From contig CALGVA010000074.1 of NCBI GenBank assembly GCA_937920345.1, positions 34,218 to 98,217 of the forward strand: 64,000 nt of DNA, in the 5' to 3' direction. The notes under the pieces are model-generated. The model was given only the letters and a program-made list of their open reading frames with translations, had not been told where the DNA came from and did no database searches. This DNA comes from an uncultured Lachnospiraceae bacterium (GTDB taxonomy: Bacteria; Bacillota; Clostridia; Lachnospirales; Lachnospiraceae). The position numbers and the translations under genes are program-made. Below, piece after piece: positions 25,524 through 34,546 of this stretch (position 1 is the stretch's first letter; the number at the start of each line of letters is the position of its first letter).

Positions 25524-26894
25524 TCAATTCCCGGATTTCCACTCGATCGTTGTATCCGCCTTGATCTTTGTATTGAAATCGAAGTCCCATGCACCTTCTG
25601 CTGCCGGAGCAAGCACAGGCGCCGTAGTCTTATCACCGCTCTTTACTTTCTGGGTAGCGAATACGGTTCCCTGATACTGATAAGTGACCGTATAATTCAC
25701 TTCTTCCTCCGGCTTCGGCGGTTTCGGCGGTTTCGGAGGCTTCGGTGGTTTCGGAGGTGTATCGCCCCGGTTATCATCCGGTTTCTCACCGTCGTCACCA
25801 CCGGAATTACCGTCGTCCGGCTGCTGACCGCTGCCGCCGCCAGAGCTTCCGCTGTCGGAAGGATCTGGTGTGCCGCCCTGTGCAGGCGGAGTATCCTTCG
25901 GTTTCGACGGCTCCAGCGCTGCTTCGGCTCCCGGTTTCTTATCACTCTGCCCTTCATTCTGCTGTGTCTGCGGTTTTGCCGGTTTCCGTGCAGAATCTGC
26001 CGTACTGTCTTTCGGCTCCGTCACTTCTTCCTGCGGTTCCCGCACATCCTGCTCCTCTGTATCCTGATCCTGTACATTCTGTTCTTCTGTCTCTGCAGGT
26101 GTCTGCGCATCACCTGCCGCTTCATCATACAACGGATCTGCCTGTTCAGCTTCCTGTCTGATCTGCGCAAGCGCTTCCTGTGTGATACCCGTAATGTCTG
26201 CCCCGTTTTCCAGCATATCCTCCAGAATCTGCCATGCCTGCTCCGGCAGACTTGTATAATCAATGTCTGTCGGACCGTCCACCGTTCCGTCACTGTATAT
26301 CGTCAGTTCACTGCCGGCATGCACCAGAACCTCCTCGCCAAATGTCCCGTCGGGAAGAACCGGCTTCGTCGCCACCGTCCCGTCAAAGCAGCACAGTCTC
26401 ACATCCTGTCCGCCCGCACCGTCGTCAGCAAGTTCTGCCCGGTATACCGTGCCTCTGACCGCCATGACAGAGTTCGGCGTAGATGTCTCATACACCGATT
26501 CACCGCTCAGAGGTTTCTGTATCTCATTGGTAACCGCTCCCTGCTCCAGGCGGATTCTCGTTCTGGAATCCTGACCGTCCCCTTCCGCTTCCAGCGTAAA
26601 AATCGTATCGGCTTCCGCCGTTATGTACTTATCATCGTCCAGTTTCATGCGCATCGTACTGTCCTGCTGCACACACACACGATCGCCTGATTCCAGATAT
26701 AAATTCTCCACCGCATCGACGGTACCGATATCCGCCCGCTCGATCACGGCGCTTCCCTCCAGTTCATAGACCATGATGGACCGGAAAGCCTCTTCTTTCC
26801 TGTTTAATAGAATGATCACCGCCGCCACAACGACCACGACTGCCGCCGCACATGCGGCCATTACGATCTTCTTAGATGACATCTGCTTCTGCAT
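25524..26894 (-). CDS. Membrane-anchored FecR-domain protein with proline-rich stalk
   Basis: The 456-residue protein has a TM anchor at about 9-30, then a FecR-like domain (about 60-200) with LEQGAVTNEI and TPNSVMAVRGTVY. A long low-complexity region (about 250-395) rich in Glu, Gln, Asp and Gly follows, with PPKPPKPPKPP repeats. A C-terminal beta-grasp InlB B-type (Listeria-Bacteroides) repeat spans about 403-453. The FecR domain and stalk should face outside. Adjacent CHASE2 cyclase and FecR genes suggest that the two proteins touch outside the membrane and that FecR tunes the cyclase; this is inference. The start has only a weak GGGGTG site; an ATG four codons downstream is possible. Confidence 0.85.
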   Translation of the reverse strand: MQKQMSSKKIVMAACAAAVVVVVAAVIILLNRKEEAFRSIMVYELEGSAVIERADIGTVDAVENLYLESGDRVCVQQDSTMRMKLDDDKYITAEADTIFTLEAEGDGQDSRTRIRLEQGAVTNEIQKPLSGESVYETSTPNSVMAVRGTVYRAELADDGAGGQDVRLCCFDGTVATKPVLPDGTFGEEVLVHAGSELTIYSDGTVDGPTDIDYTSLPEQAWQILEDMLENGADITGITQEALAQIRQEAEQADPLYDEAAGDAQTPAETEEQNVQDQDTEEQDVREPQEEVTEPKDSTADSARKPAKPQTQQNEGQSDKKPGAEAALEPSKPKDTPPAQGGTPDPSDSGSSGGGSGQQPDDGNSGGDDGEKPDDNRGDTPPKPPKPPKPPKPPKPEEEVNYTVTYQYQGTVFATQKVKSGDKTTAPVLAPAAEGAWDFDFNTKIKADTTIEWKSGN

Positions 26895-26972
26895 AGAGTA
26901 TCCACACCCCTTTTCCTGTTACATTCCACACGCACAAAAGCCTATACGGCAGTTCACATATTACCGTATACA

Positions 26973-28238
26973 CTATTTAAGCTTCTGAAACTGATAGCTG
27001 CCGTCCTCTTTCACATAAAACGTACTGCCGCCGCAGTAGACCGTACTGTCACCATCCAGCGTCCAGCTGCCGCCGCCTAAGTGATAGTCTCTGCCTGCTT
27101 TTAACGCATAAGACCCGCTCACCCATATATAGCGTATGTCCGGTTCTTCGCCTTCCACCGTGATACTGCAAACCGTTTCGTTTCCCGCTTTATCTTTTGC
27201 CCTGATCACACAGGAAGTCGAATTAGCGCCTGTTGCAACCTGATACATTCCGTCTGTCGAAGAAGGAACTGCCGGCTGTTCATTTATCAAAACGCTGTCC
27301 AGATTATCATCCGTTACCCCGAAGCTCGTGCCGACCGGATATGTACCGCCGTCATCAATACCTGTAATGACCGGCGCTGTCGCATCGATCACAACCCCAT
27401 CTGTTCTGGCACAGACCGACTGCCCGTCCGCCGCTTCCGCTTTGACATACAGCACATATCTGCCGTCCTGCCCGAGAATGATCTCCTGCCAGTTTCCCTG
27501 CTCTACCAGCTGCCACAAAGCCGCCAGCTGCTCCTCGCTCTTACTCTCGTCAGAATCATCTGCCGCCGTGTCCAGATAATAATAAAGCGCAGTAACACTG
27601 CCCTGCTCCACTGAAATATTGAACCGCTGATCATGATTGCGGATATAAGTGCTATATGTAATCTTGCCGCCAAGCGCCTGTGCCCGGTCTGTTCCCTGCA
27701 GCCGGATCACGATCACCGGCTCTGTTTCCCCGGACCTCTCCTGCACGTCCGTCTGCGCGGTTGTTTCCACTGTCTGCGGAATGATTTCAATCAATTCTGC
27801 TGCCGCATCAGCACTATCCGTTTCCTGCTGTTCTTCCGGTTCCGGCTCCTGGTCTGTTTCTTCCGCCGGTTCTCCTGTCTCCGCTTCCTGATCTGTTTCC
27901 TCCGCCGGGTCGCCTGCCTCCGCTTCCTGGTCTGTTTCTTCCGCCGGTTCTCCTGTCTCCGCTTCCTGATCTGTTTCTTCCGTCGGGTCTTCCGATTCCG
28001 GTTCTTGATCCGTTTCTTCCGCCGGTTCTCCTGTCTCCGCTTCCTGATCTGTTTCCTCCGCCGGCTCACCCGCTTCCACATCCTGCAGCACTTCCTCCAC
28101 CGGTTCAGAAGTCTCACTCTCCTGTAGCTGCTCTGCTGCTTCCGGCTCTTCCGCTGCCATCATCGTACCGGCAGGCAGAACACATCCGATCATTGCCGAC
28201 AGACACAGCGCCGTAATACTTTTCCATCTTCTCCTCAT
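26973..28238 (-). CDS. Secreted protein with acidic 13-residue tandem repeats and Ig-like domain
   Basis: The 421-residue protein has a Sec signal peptide (about 1-29, cleavage near MMAA/EE). Seven tandem 13-residue repeats of the type EPAEETDQEAETG follow (residues 45-135). A beta-rich region with an Ig-like block spans about 260-370 (VIDATAPVITGIDDGGTYPVGTSFGVTD-type; AGNETVCSITV). The C terminus (about 375-421) has GSYALKAGRDYHLGGGSW. No cell-wall sorting signal or TM is visible, so it is probably released or held by partners. It is the first gene of the operon with the FecR protein and the CHASE2 cyclase and may be an extracellular ligand or scaffold for them. The function is not known. 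Confidence 0.8.
   Translation of the reverse strand: MRRRWKSITALCLSAMIGCVLPAGTMMAAEEPEAAEQLQESETSEPVEEVLQDVEAGEPAEETDQEAETGEPAEETDQEPESEDPTEETDQEAETGEPAEETDQEAEAGDPAEETDQEAETGEPAEETDQEPEPEEQQETDSADAAAELIEIIPQTVETTAQTDVQERSGETEPVIVIRLQGTDRAQALGGKITYSTYIRNHDQRFNISVEQGSVTALYYYLDTAADDSDESKSEEQLAALWQLVEQGNWQEIILGQDGRYVLYVKAEAADGQSVCARTDGVVIDATAPVITGIDDGGTYPVGTSFGVTDDNLDSVLINEQPAVPSSTDGMYQVATGANSTSCVIRAKDKAGNETVCSITVEGEEPDIRYIWVSGSYALKAGRDYHLGGGSWTLDGDSTVYCGGSTFYVKEDGSYQFQKLK
27834..28106 (-). repeat. Seven 39-bp tandem repeats inside the acidic secreted protein gene
   Basis: The region encodes seven copies of a 13-residue unit beginning E/D-P-[AVT]-E-E. Units vary mainly in their last four residues. 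In-frame length variation by slippage is expected. Confidence 0.85.
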
Positions 28239-28362
28239 AGCCTCATCCCCCGATCATTCTCACGCCCGTTTATACTATCGTTCATGCCGAATCGCATTCT
28301 TATCTTCCAAACTGCAATTATTTACTGTCAAAGCCACGCATAACCCGTTTATTCCTGCTTCT

Positions 28363-28391
28363 ATATTACACATAATCCATAATTTGGTCAA
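28363..28391 (-). promoter_or_regulatory. Promoter of the FecR-CHASE2-cyclase-HD-GYP operon
   Basis: Minus strand: -35 TTGACC (28386-28391), 17-base spacer, -10 TAATAT (28363-28368), about 125 bases before the first gene. Confidence 0.7.
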
Positions 28392-28549
28392 TATTGTTAC
28401 AACGTAACTTCTAAGTAAAAAACCGGACAAAGCTCGTCTGCGGGCATTCTGCCGCTGGTTTTTTCCCCACCCCTATGCTATACTGTCCATAAAGCAATAA
28501 GCACACTGCTGCGAAATATGGCAAAACTGCCACACCCAAAGGAGATCTC

Positions 28550-28975
28550 ATGGAATCACAACCATACAATCCCTATACAAACAGACCCTGCCCGCCGCCA
28601 TCAAGACCGAACGGAGATACTCTGGCAACCGCGGCAATGGTTTTAGGCATTCTTGCCATCGTTATGTGCGCAACATTTACACTTTACCCGACCTTTATCC
28701 TCGGCAGCATCGGCGTTGTACTGGCGCTGTTATCCAGAGGAAGCGCCGCACATGCTTCCACCAAAGCCAGAATCGGCATGATCTGCGCGGCGGCGGGCAT
28801 CATGTTTAACTGTCTTCTCATCGGCTCAACTTACCATGCAGTCAGAACAGACCCGCAGATCTTAGAGAAGGCAAACGAACTGATTAAAGAGCAGTACGGC
28901 ATGACTTATGAAGAAATCATCAACGCAATTTTAAACGGGGAGGAAATACCTTATCCCCAAAGCTTTTATCGGTAA
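28550..28975 (+). CDS. Small DUF4190-like membrane protein
   Basis: The 141-residue protein starts with a Pro/Asn/Tyr-rich cytosolic tail (PYNPYTNRPCPPP). Two TM helices follow (about 25-62 and 74-95) with small-residue motifs (AAMVLGILAIV; GIMFNCLLIG), then a C-terminal soluble helix (YEEIINAILNG). This layout matches the DUF4190 group of Firmicutes membrane proteins, which often carry Pro/Tyr-rich tails; their role is unknown. AAAGGAGATCTC precedes the ATG. The next gene starts 32 bases downstream on the same strand. Confidence 0.75.
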   Translation: MESQPYNPYTNRPCPPPSRPNGDTLATAAMVLGILAIVMCATFTLYPTFILGSIGVVLALLSRGSAAHASTKARIGMICAAAGIMFNCLLIGSTYHAVRTDPQILEKANELIKEQYGMTYEEIINAILNGEEIPYPQSFYR

Positions 28976-29007
28976 ATTTCTGTATAATAATGAGAGGATG
29001 GTGCAAT

Positions 29008-29553
29008 ATGATCAATGGAATCCAGAACACTTACGGTAATCCTGTTTCCTATACGAATGCGGGCACAGGTGCAGAATCTCCCGCTTATGAAGCCGCTGTC
29101 AGTACGGGGACAGATGCCGGTTCCACAGGCGGACGCATGATCGTTCGCAATCCCGGTGAGTCCACCGAGAAACAGGCCGGCAAGGAATCTTCGCCTGCAG
29201 AGTGCAAAACCTGCAGCGAGCGCAAATATCAGGACGGTTCCGATGAAGATGTTTCCTTTAAGGCGCCCTCCCATATCGATCCTTCCGCCGCCGCTTCCCG
29301 TGTGCGCAGCCACGAACAGGAGCATGTGAATAATGCCTACAAAAAAGCTTCTGAGGATAATGGGAAAGTCGTATCCTGTAATGTATCACTGCGCACTTCC
29401 GTCTGTCCGGAATGCGGGCGCACCTATGTATCCGGAGGCACTACCAAAACACAGATCAAATATTATAACGAGGATAATCCTTACCAGAAGGAAATGAAAT
29501 CTTCCGATGCCGCCGGCAAATACAGAGGCATGAATTTAGATGCCGCGTTCTGA
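29008..29553 (+). CDS. SprA-related putative metalloprotease-like protein
   Basis: The 181-residue protein has HEQEH in a helix (ASRVRSHEQEHVNNAYKKAS), the signature of the SprA-related putative metalloprotease catalytic family. It also has two cysteine pairs, CKTC and CPEC, that could bind zinc. The N-terminal 60 residues are Gly/Ser/Thr-rich and probably disordered, and there is no signal peptide. The shorter start at 29008 is preferred (GAGAGG ten bases upstream) over the ATG at 28990. Its activity is unproven. The Cys pairs flanking the HExxH-like motif are unusual and suggest a structural zinc or thiol switch. It lies between two small membrane protein genes on the same strand. Confidence 0.7.
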   Translation: MINGIQNTYGNPVSYTNAGTGAESPAYEAAVSTGTDAGSTGGRMIVRNPGESTEKQAGKESSPAECKTCSERKYQDGSDEDVSFKAPSHIDPSAAASRVRSHEQEHVNNAYKKASEDNGKVVSCNVSLRTSVCPECGRTYVSGGTTKTQIKYYNEDNPYQKEMKSSDAAGKYRGMNLDAAF

Positions 29554-29583
29554 TAGCGGCACATACAGATTGGAGTCTTTGAA

Positions 29584-30303
29584 ATGAATTCTTTTCGATC
29601 TTCCGCGGAGCTGAAGGCTTCCGCAAAAGAGCATATGTTCGGGCACTACGGAACTGCTATCGGCGCATGGCTGCTCGTAACGGTCAGCACCATGTTTTTC
29701 TCGCTTGCCGCATTGACCTTTGTGGAGGATACCACCACGATTGCCGGATTATGCATTTACATTGCAGTCTCTTTCGCACTCTCCGTTTTGACCGGAGTAT
29801 TTTCTTCCGGCAACGCATATTTTTACTTAAAAATCGCCTGCGGCCAGCATGTGACCGTAAGCGATGCTTTCTACGGTTTTCGATTTTATCCGGACAGAGC
29901 GCTCCTTGTGCAGGCATGGATCGCCCTGTTCACATACATTTTCGATCTTCCAAGATTCATCACAGCTTCGCGGCTGCCCAACCCGCCCGGGACACAGGAA
30001 CTGCTGCTCTATATCGCAGCTGCACTGCTCGCTCTTGTGACTCCGCTCATCATCAATCTGTTCTACGGACAGGCATTTTTCCTGTTGCATGATTTCCCGC
30101 AGTATACGCCGCGGGAGCTGCTCGCTGCAAGCCGGCGGCTGATGGCAGGACACCGGCTGAAGCTGTTGTACATCTATATCAGTTTCCTGCCCTATCTGAT
30201 TCCGTGCATTCTCTCCTGCGGCATTGCCATGCTGTGGGTGCTTCCCTACATGAATGCGACACTGGCAGAGTTTTATCTGGATCTTGTCAGAGAAAAGCGA
30301 TAG
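29584..30303 (+). CDS. DUF975-family integral membrane protein
   Basis: The 239-residue protein has about five or six TM helices. It has the N-terminal SSAELKASAKEHMFGHYG block typical of DUF975, in which a short amphipathic helix precedes TM1, and a later LLAASRRLMAGHRLKLLYIY block. DUF975 proteins are widespread in Lachnospiraceae; no function is established. GGAG eight bases before the ATG supports the start. It lies 30 bases after the SprA-related gene, so the three plus-strand genes 28550-30303 probably form one transcript. It is convergent with prfB. Confidence 0.82.
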   Translation: MNSFRSSAELKASAKEHMFGHYGTAIGAWLLVTVSTMFFSLAALTFVEDTTTIAGLCIYIAVSFALSVLTGVFSSGNAYFYLKIACGQHVTVSDAFYGFRFYPDRALLVQAWIALFTYIFDLPRFITASRLPNPPGTQELLLYIAAALLALVTPLIINLFYGQAFFLLHDFPQYTPRELLAASRRLMAGHRLKLLYIYISFLPYLIPCILSCGIAMLWVLPYMNATLAEFYLDLVREKR

Positions 30304-30345
30304 CCGTTTCCCTGTCGTTTACACTTTTGCGTATATCACTGCCTG

Positions 30346-31453
30346 CTACACTGCGTTGATCCACCGCAGATATGCATTAATAAAAGGATCGATCCCGCCG
30401 TCAAGCACTGCATTCACATTGCCCGATTCCTCTTCCGTCCTGTGATCCTTCACCATGGTGTAGGGCTGCAAAACATAAGAGCGGATCTGATTGCCCCATC
30501 CGATCTCTTTCACGTCTCCGCGTATGTCGGACAGCTTCTCCGCGTTTTCCTCCTGCCTGAGCATATAAAGCTTTGCCTTCAGCATCTGCATCGCCTTATC
30601 TTTATTCTGGAACTGCGAACGCTCATTCTGACAGGTCACCACGATTCCCGTAGGAAAATGCGTGATTCTGATCGCCGAAGATGTCTTGTTAATATGCTGA
30701 CCTCCGGCACCGCTGCTCCTGTAGGTATCAATCCGGATATCCTCATCCTTGATCTCCACGTCCACGTCTTCCTCAATATCCGGCATAACGTCCAGCGACA
30801 CAAAGGATGTCTGTCTCTTACCCTGCGCGTTGAAGGGCGAGATGCGCACCAGTCTGTGAACACCCTTCTCCGATTTCAGATAACCGTAGGCATTTTCACC
30901 ATTGATCTGGAATGTGACCGATTTAATACCGGCCTCGTCACCATCCAGATAATCCAGCACCTCAAGAGCATATCCTTTGCGCTCCGCCCATCTCGTATAC
31001 ATACGGTAGAGCATACTGCACCAGTCACAGCTTTCCGTGCCGCCCGCTCCCGCATTCAGCTTCAGAATTGCGTTATTCCGGTCATACTCGCCGGAAAGCA
31101 GCGTGCTGATACGAATATTCTCAAAGGTTTCTTTAAATTCCTTAAGTTCCTCCTCAATATCCGGTATGACCGCGGGATCATTATCCTCGTATCCCATCTC
31201 GATCAGCATCAGAATATCGTCATACTGACCACTGAGCGCGTTCATCGTATCCACGATATCTTTCAGGCCCTTGGACTCCCGCATCTTCTGATTGGATTTC
31301 TCCGGATCGTTCCAGAAGTCCGGCGCCTGCATTTCCATCTCTAATTCTTCAATCCGCTTTGACTTGTTTTCTAAGTCAAAGTGAATCCCTCACTTCCGCT
31401 AAGGGACTTTCGTAACTCAAGAGTTCGGATTTCATGTTATCCAGTTCTACCAC
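30346..31453 (-). CDS. prfB: Peptide chain release factor 2, with programmed +1 frameshift
   Basis: RF2 recognises UGA and UAA and triggers peptide release. The main frame (30346-31377) has the GGQ motif in SSGAGGQHINKTSSA and the RF2 tail. The true start is upstream in another phase: a GTG at 31453 opens VELDNMK and runs 25 codons to CTT followed by an in-frame TGA (31376-31378). Skipping base 31378 joins DLENKSKRIEE to the main frame, giving 368 residues, the normal length. The AGGGAT just before CTTTGAC is the internal Shine-Dalgarno-like stimulator. Low RF2 slows termination at the TGA and so raises frameshifting: autoregulation. It lies downstream of secA on the same strand. Confidence 0.95.
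31375..31390 (-). promoter_or_regulatory. prfB programmed +1 frameshift site
   Basis: On the minus strand AGGGATTCACTTTGAC contains the SD-like AGGGAT, a three-base spacer and the slippery CTT-TGA-C. This is the conserved bacterial RF2 recoding signal. Confidence 0.95.
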
Positions 31454-31491
31454 TTAACGTCACCACCTTTTCATGTAATTTGATTGTATTC

Positions 31492-31577
31492 AGAGAATGC
31501 ATGCTTTTCGCATTCTCTCAAACATGATTTAGTTATACCTAGACTGCGTTTTTTGCAGTCTCAGTATAACTTCATGT
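31492..31577 (-). repeat. Two-hairpin intergenic element, copy 1 (secA-prfB)
   Basis: Hairpin A is AGAGAATGC / GCATTCTCT (31492-31518). Hairpin B runs from ACATGA to TCATGT (31522-31577) with inner AGACTGC / GCAGTCT. It starts four bases after the secA stop. Its sequence and architecture match the element at 37949-38033 and, more loosely, that at 47867-47931. Confidence 0.7.
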
Positions 31578-31581
31578 TTTG

Positions 31582-34146
31582 TTATTTTCTACCACAGCAC
31601 TGCTTGTACTTCTTGCCGGAACCACAGGGACAGGGATCATTCGGATATACCTTGGCCTCCATACGCTTCACGGGACCTTTCTGCAGCGTATCGTCCTTAT
31701 TGGTTCCCGTCACCTTCGCGACCTGCTCCCGCTCCACCTTCTGCTCGATGCGAACGTTAAAGAGCAGACGAACGGTTTCCTCTTTGATATTCTGCGTCAT
31801 TTCATCGAACATCTCATAGCCGTTCAGCTTATATTCCACAAGCGGGTCCTTCTGTCCGTACGCCTGTAAGCCTGCGCCCTGACGGAGCTGTTCCATATCG
31901 TCTATATGATCCATCCACTTTCTGTCGATCACCTTGAGCAGAATCACGCGCTCAATTTCACGGATTGCCTCCGGTTCGGGAAACTCTGCCTCTTTGCTCT
32001 CATACAGCTTGACGGCTTCCTCTTTCAGCTGCTGCTTCAGACTGTTTTTCTTCGGTTTCAGCACGCGGTTCGCGTGAAGCGGCTTAACCGGAACCGTCGG
32101 CAGAAGCAGCGTATTTAACTCATTGAAATCCCACTCGTCAAAATCCGTATCATCACCGATGCAGATATCCACGCAGTCTTCCGTAATATCCGTAATCATC
32201 TTGTAGATGGCATCACGCATACTCTCACCGTTTAAGACGCGTCTTCTCTCCTCGTATATGATCTCTCTCTGTTCATTCATGACCTGATCATACTCAAGCA
32301 GACTCTTTCTGATACCAAAGTTGTTATTCTCAATCTTCTTCTGTGCCGACTCAATCGCTTTTGTCAATGCCTTATGCTCAATCTCCTGCCCGTCCGGAAT
32401 ACCGAGCGCATTAAACATTGTAATCATTCTGTCAGAACCGAAGAGCCTCATAAGATCGTCTTCCAGCGAAATATAGAATCTGGATTCGCCCGGATCGCCC
32501 TGACGTCCGCTTCGTCCGCGCAGCTGGTTGTCAATACGTCTGGACTCATGCCGCTCTGTACCGATAATCATCAGTCCTCCGGCCGCTCTCGCCTCTTCGT
32601 CCAGCTTAATGTCCGTACCACGACCCGCCATGTTGGTAGCGATGGTTACCGCTCCATGTATACCGGCATCCGCTACGATCTCCGCTTCCATCTCATGGAA
32701 TTTCGCGTTCAATACCTTGTGTTCAATACCGTTTTTCTTAAGAAGCGCACTTAACTCCTCGGAAGCGTCAATATTGATGGTACCCACCAGAATCGGCTGT
32801 CCCTTCGCATGCGCCTCCTTCACTGCTTCCACAATGGCACCCAGCTTCTCCCTTCTCGTCTTATAGACGCTGTCCTGATGATCCAAACGGGCAATCGGTT
32901 TGTTTGTAGGAATCTCCACGACATCCATACCGTAAATATCGCGAAACTCTTTTTCTTCGGTGAGCGCCGTACCTGTCATACCGGCTTTTTTTTCAAATTT
33001 ATTAAAGAAATTCTGGAAGGTGATGGTCGCCAGCGTCTTGCTCTCACGCTTTACCTTCACATGTTCCTTCGCCTCGATCGCCTGATGCAGACCGTCCGAA
33101 TAACGGCGTCCCGGCATAATACGTCCGGTAAATTCATCGACAATCAATACCTGATCGTCCTTCACCACGTAATCCTGGTCACGGAACATCAGGTTGTGTG
33201 CTCTGAGCGCAAGAATAATATTGTGCTGGATCTCCAGATTCTCCGGATCAGCCAGATTCTCGATCTGGAAGAAACGCTCCACTTTTGCCACACCCTGTGC
33301 CGTCAGATTCACAACTTTATCCTTCTCATTGACGATAAAGTCTCCCGTCTCTTCTCGTTCCACGCCCATGATGGCATCCATCTTGGAGAGTTCTTCCATA
33401 TCTTCGCCGCGGGTAAGCTGTCTGGCCAGAATATCACATGCCTCATACAGTTTCGTAGACTTGCCGCTCTGCCCGGAAATGATAAGCGGCGTACGCGCCT
33501 CATCGATCAGCACCGAATCCACCTCATCGATAATAGCATAGTGCAAGTCTCTCAACACAAGCTGTTCTTTATAAATAACCATGTTATCACGCAGATAATC
33601 AAATCCCAGTTCATTGTTGGTCACGTACGTGATATCGCAGTTATATGCCTCTCTGCGCTCCTCGGATTTCATGTCATTGAGTACGACTCCGACTTTTAAT
33701 CCCAGAAATTCGTGTACCTGTCCCATCCACTCCGCATCACGCTTCGCCAGATAATCATTGACCGTAACTACATGCACGCCTTTCCCTTCCAGTGCATTCA
33801 GATAAGCCGGAAGCAGACAGGTCTGTGTCTTACCTTCACCGGTACGCATCTCGGCAATCCGCCCCTGATGCAGAATAATGCCGCCGATCAGCTGTACTCT
33901 GTAATGTTCTGTATTGAGAATCCTTCTCGCCGCCTCACGTACCGTAGCATATGCTTCCGGCAGTAAGTCATCCAAAGTCTCCCCTTCTGTCAGTCTTTTC
34001 TTATATTCTTTTGTCTTGTCACGCAGCTGATCATCTGTCAGATCCATCATAGCCGAACGAAGGGATTCGATCTTATTGACCAGACCTTCGATCCGTTTAA
34101 TTTCTCTTTCACTGTGTGTGCCAAATATTTTCTGTACTACACCCAT
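31582..34146 (-). CDS. secA: Preprotein translocase ATPase SecA
   Basis: The 854-residue motor drives proteins through SecYEG. Visible features are the Walker A loop MRTGEGKT, DEVDSVLIDEART (Walker B region), the preprotein cross-linking domain, the second RecA fold with TNMAGRGTDIKL and QLRGRSGRQGDPG, and the C-terminal zinc tail CPCGSGKKYKQCC that contacts SecB or ribosomes. The start was set at MGVVQK with GAGG eight bases upstream, rather than the longer frame to 34218. The 180-base leader contains a 14-codon upstream frame (MMDPAV...). Genome order secA-prfB is conserved in many Firmicutes; the usual hpf gene upstream is absent. Confidence 0.97.
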   Translation of the reverse strand: MGVVQKIFGTHSEREIKRIEGLVNKIESLRSAMMDLTDDQLRDKTKEYKKRLTEGETLDDLLPEAYATVREAARRILNTEHYRVQLIGGIILHQGRIAEMRTGEGKTQTCLLPAYLNALEGKGVHVVTVNDYLAKRDAEWMGQVHEFLGLKVGVVLNDMKSEERREAYNCDITYVTNNELGFDYLRDNMVIYKEQLVLRDLHYAIIDEVDSVLIDEARTPLIISGQSGKSTKLYEACDILARQLTRGEDMEELSKMDAIMGVEREETGDFIVNEKDKVVNLTAQGVAKVERFFQIENLADPENLEIQHNIILALRAHNLMFRDQDYVVKDDQVLIVDEFTGRIMPGRRYSDGLHQAIEAKEHVKVKRESKTLATITFQNFFNKFEKKAGMTGTALTEEKEFRDIYGMDVVEIPTNKPIARLDHQDSVYKTRREKLGAIVEAVKEAHAKGQPILVGTINIDASEELSALLKKNGIEHKVLNAKFHEMEAEIVADAGIHGAVTIATNMAGRGTDIKLDEEARAAGGLMIIGTERHESRRIDNQLRGRSGRQGDPGESRFYISLEDDLMRLFGSDRMITMFNALGIPDGQEIEHKALTKAIESAQKKIENNNFGIRKSLLEYDQVMNEQREIIYEERRRVLNGESMRDAIYKMITDITEDCVDICIGDDTDFDEWDFNELNTLLLPTVPVKPLHANRVLKPKKNSLKQQLKEEAVKLYESKEAEFPEPEAIREIERVILLKVIDRKWMDHIDDMEQLRQGAGLQAYGQKDPLVEYKLNGYEMFDEMTQNIKEETVRLLFNVRIEQKVEREQVAKVTGTNKDDTLQKGPVKRMEAKVYPNDPCPCGSGKKYKQCCGRK

Positions 34147-34332
34147 ATAACTGCCTCGCTTCCGTGTATCAAATACATGCCGTATCAAATACGCAACTTG
34201 CCTACTTTCACTTTCCATGATCTGTAAAGCTGTTTCACTTTGTATCGATGTTTGTTGTTATAACCGCCGGATCCATCATATTAGAAATATCCGCAAATGC
34301 TTTTGTTATGCGGCTACAAAACACCAACGTAT

Positions 34333-34361
34333 ATTCTACCAGATTTACAAGGTAAATTCAA
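34333..34361 (-). promoter_or_regulatory. secA promoter
   Basis: Minus strand: -35 TTGAAT (34356-34361), 17-base spacer, -10 TAGAAT (34333-34338). Confidence 0.7.
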
Positions 34362-34475
34362 CTGTTAAAGTCAGCCTTCCCGGCAGAGACAGGTTATCAC
34401 CTCTGTTTTCCCGGATCTGCTCATTCGCATTCATACGATAAAGAGTCTCTGCCGCCGCATAATCCTGCCCGCCAT
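34345..34475 (-). pseudogene. Possible gene remnant: C-terminal-like open frame before secA
   Basis: A minus-strand frame ending in TAA at about 34345 reads NGGQDYAAAETLYRMNAN and later LPGRLTLTVEFTL with no well-placed start or ribosome site; it is open back to about 34553. The residue pattern looks coding, but only 29 codons follow its first ATG. It may be the tail of a decayed gene or chance. The 34147-34577 gap otherwise holds the secA promoter and the buk terminator. Confidence 0.25.
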
Positions 34476-34518
34476 TGAGAAGGTACCTTCGGCTGCTAAA
34501 GAAGCAGATAACAAAATA

Positions 34519-34546
34519 TCCGGCAGAGCACGTTCTCTCTGCCGGA
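34519..34546 (-). terminator. Terminator of the ptb-buk operon
   Basis: On the minus strand TCCGGCAGAG pairs with CTCTGCCGGA around AGAACGTG, followed by TATTTTGTT. It lies about 30 bases after the buk stop. Confidence 0.75.

Noticed and set aside
27633..28127. 164-codon plus-strand frame with RFLICFFRR repeats
   Set aside because: It is the antisense reading of the 39-bp acidic repeats.
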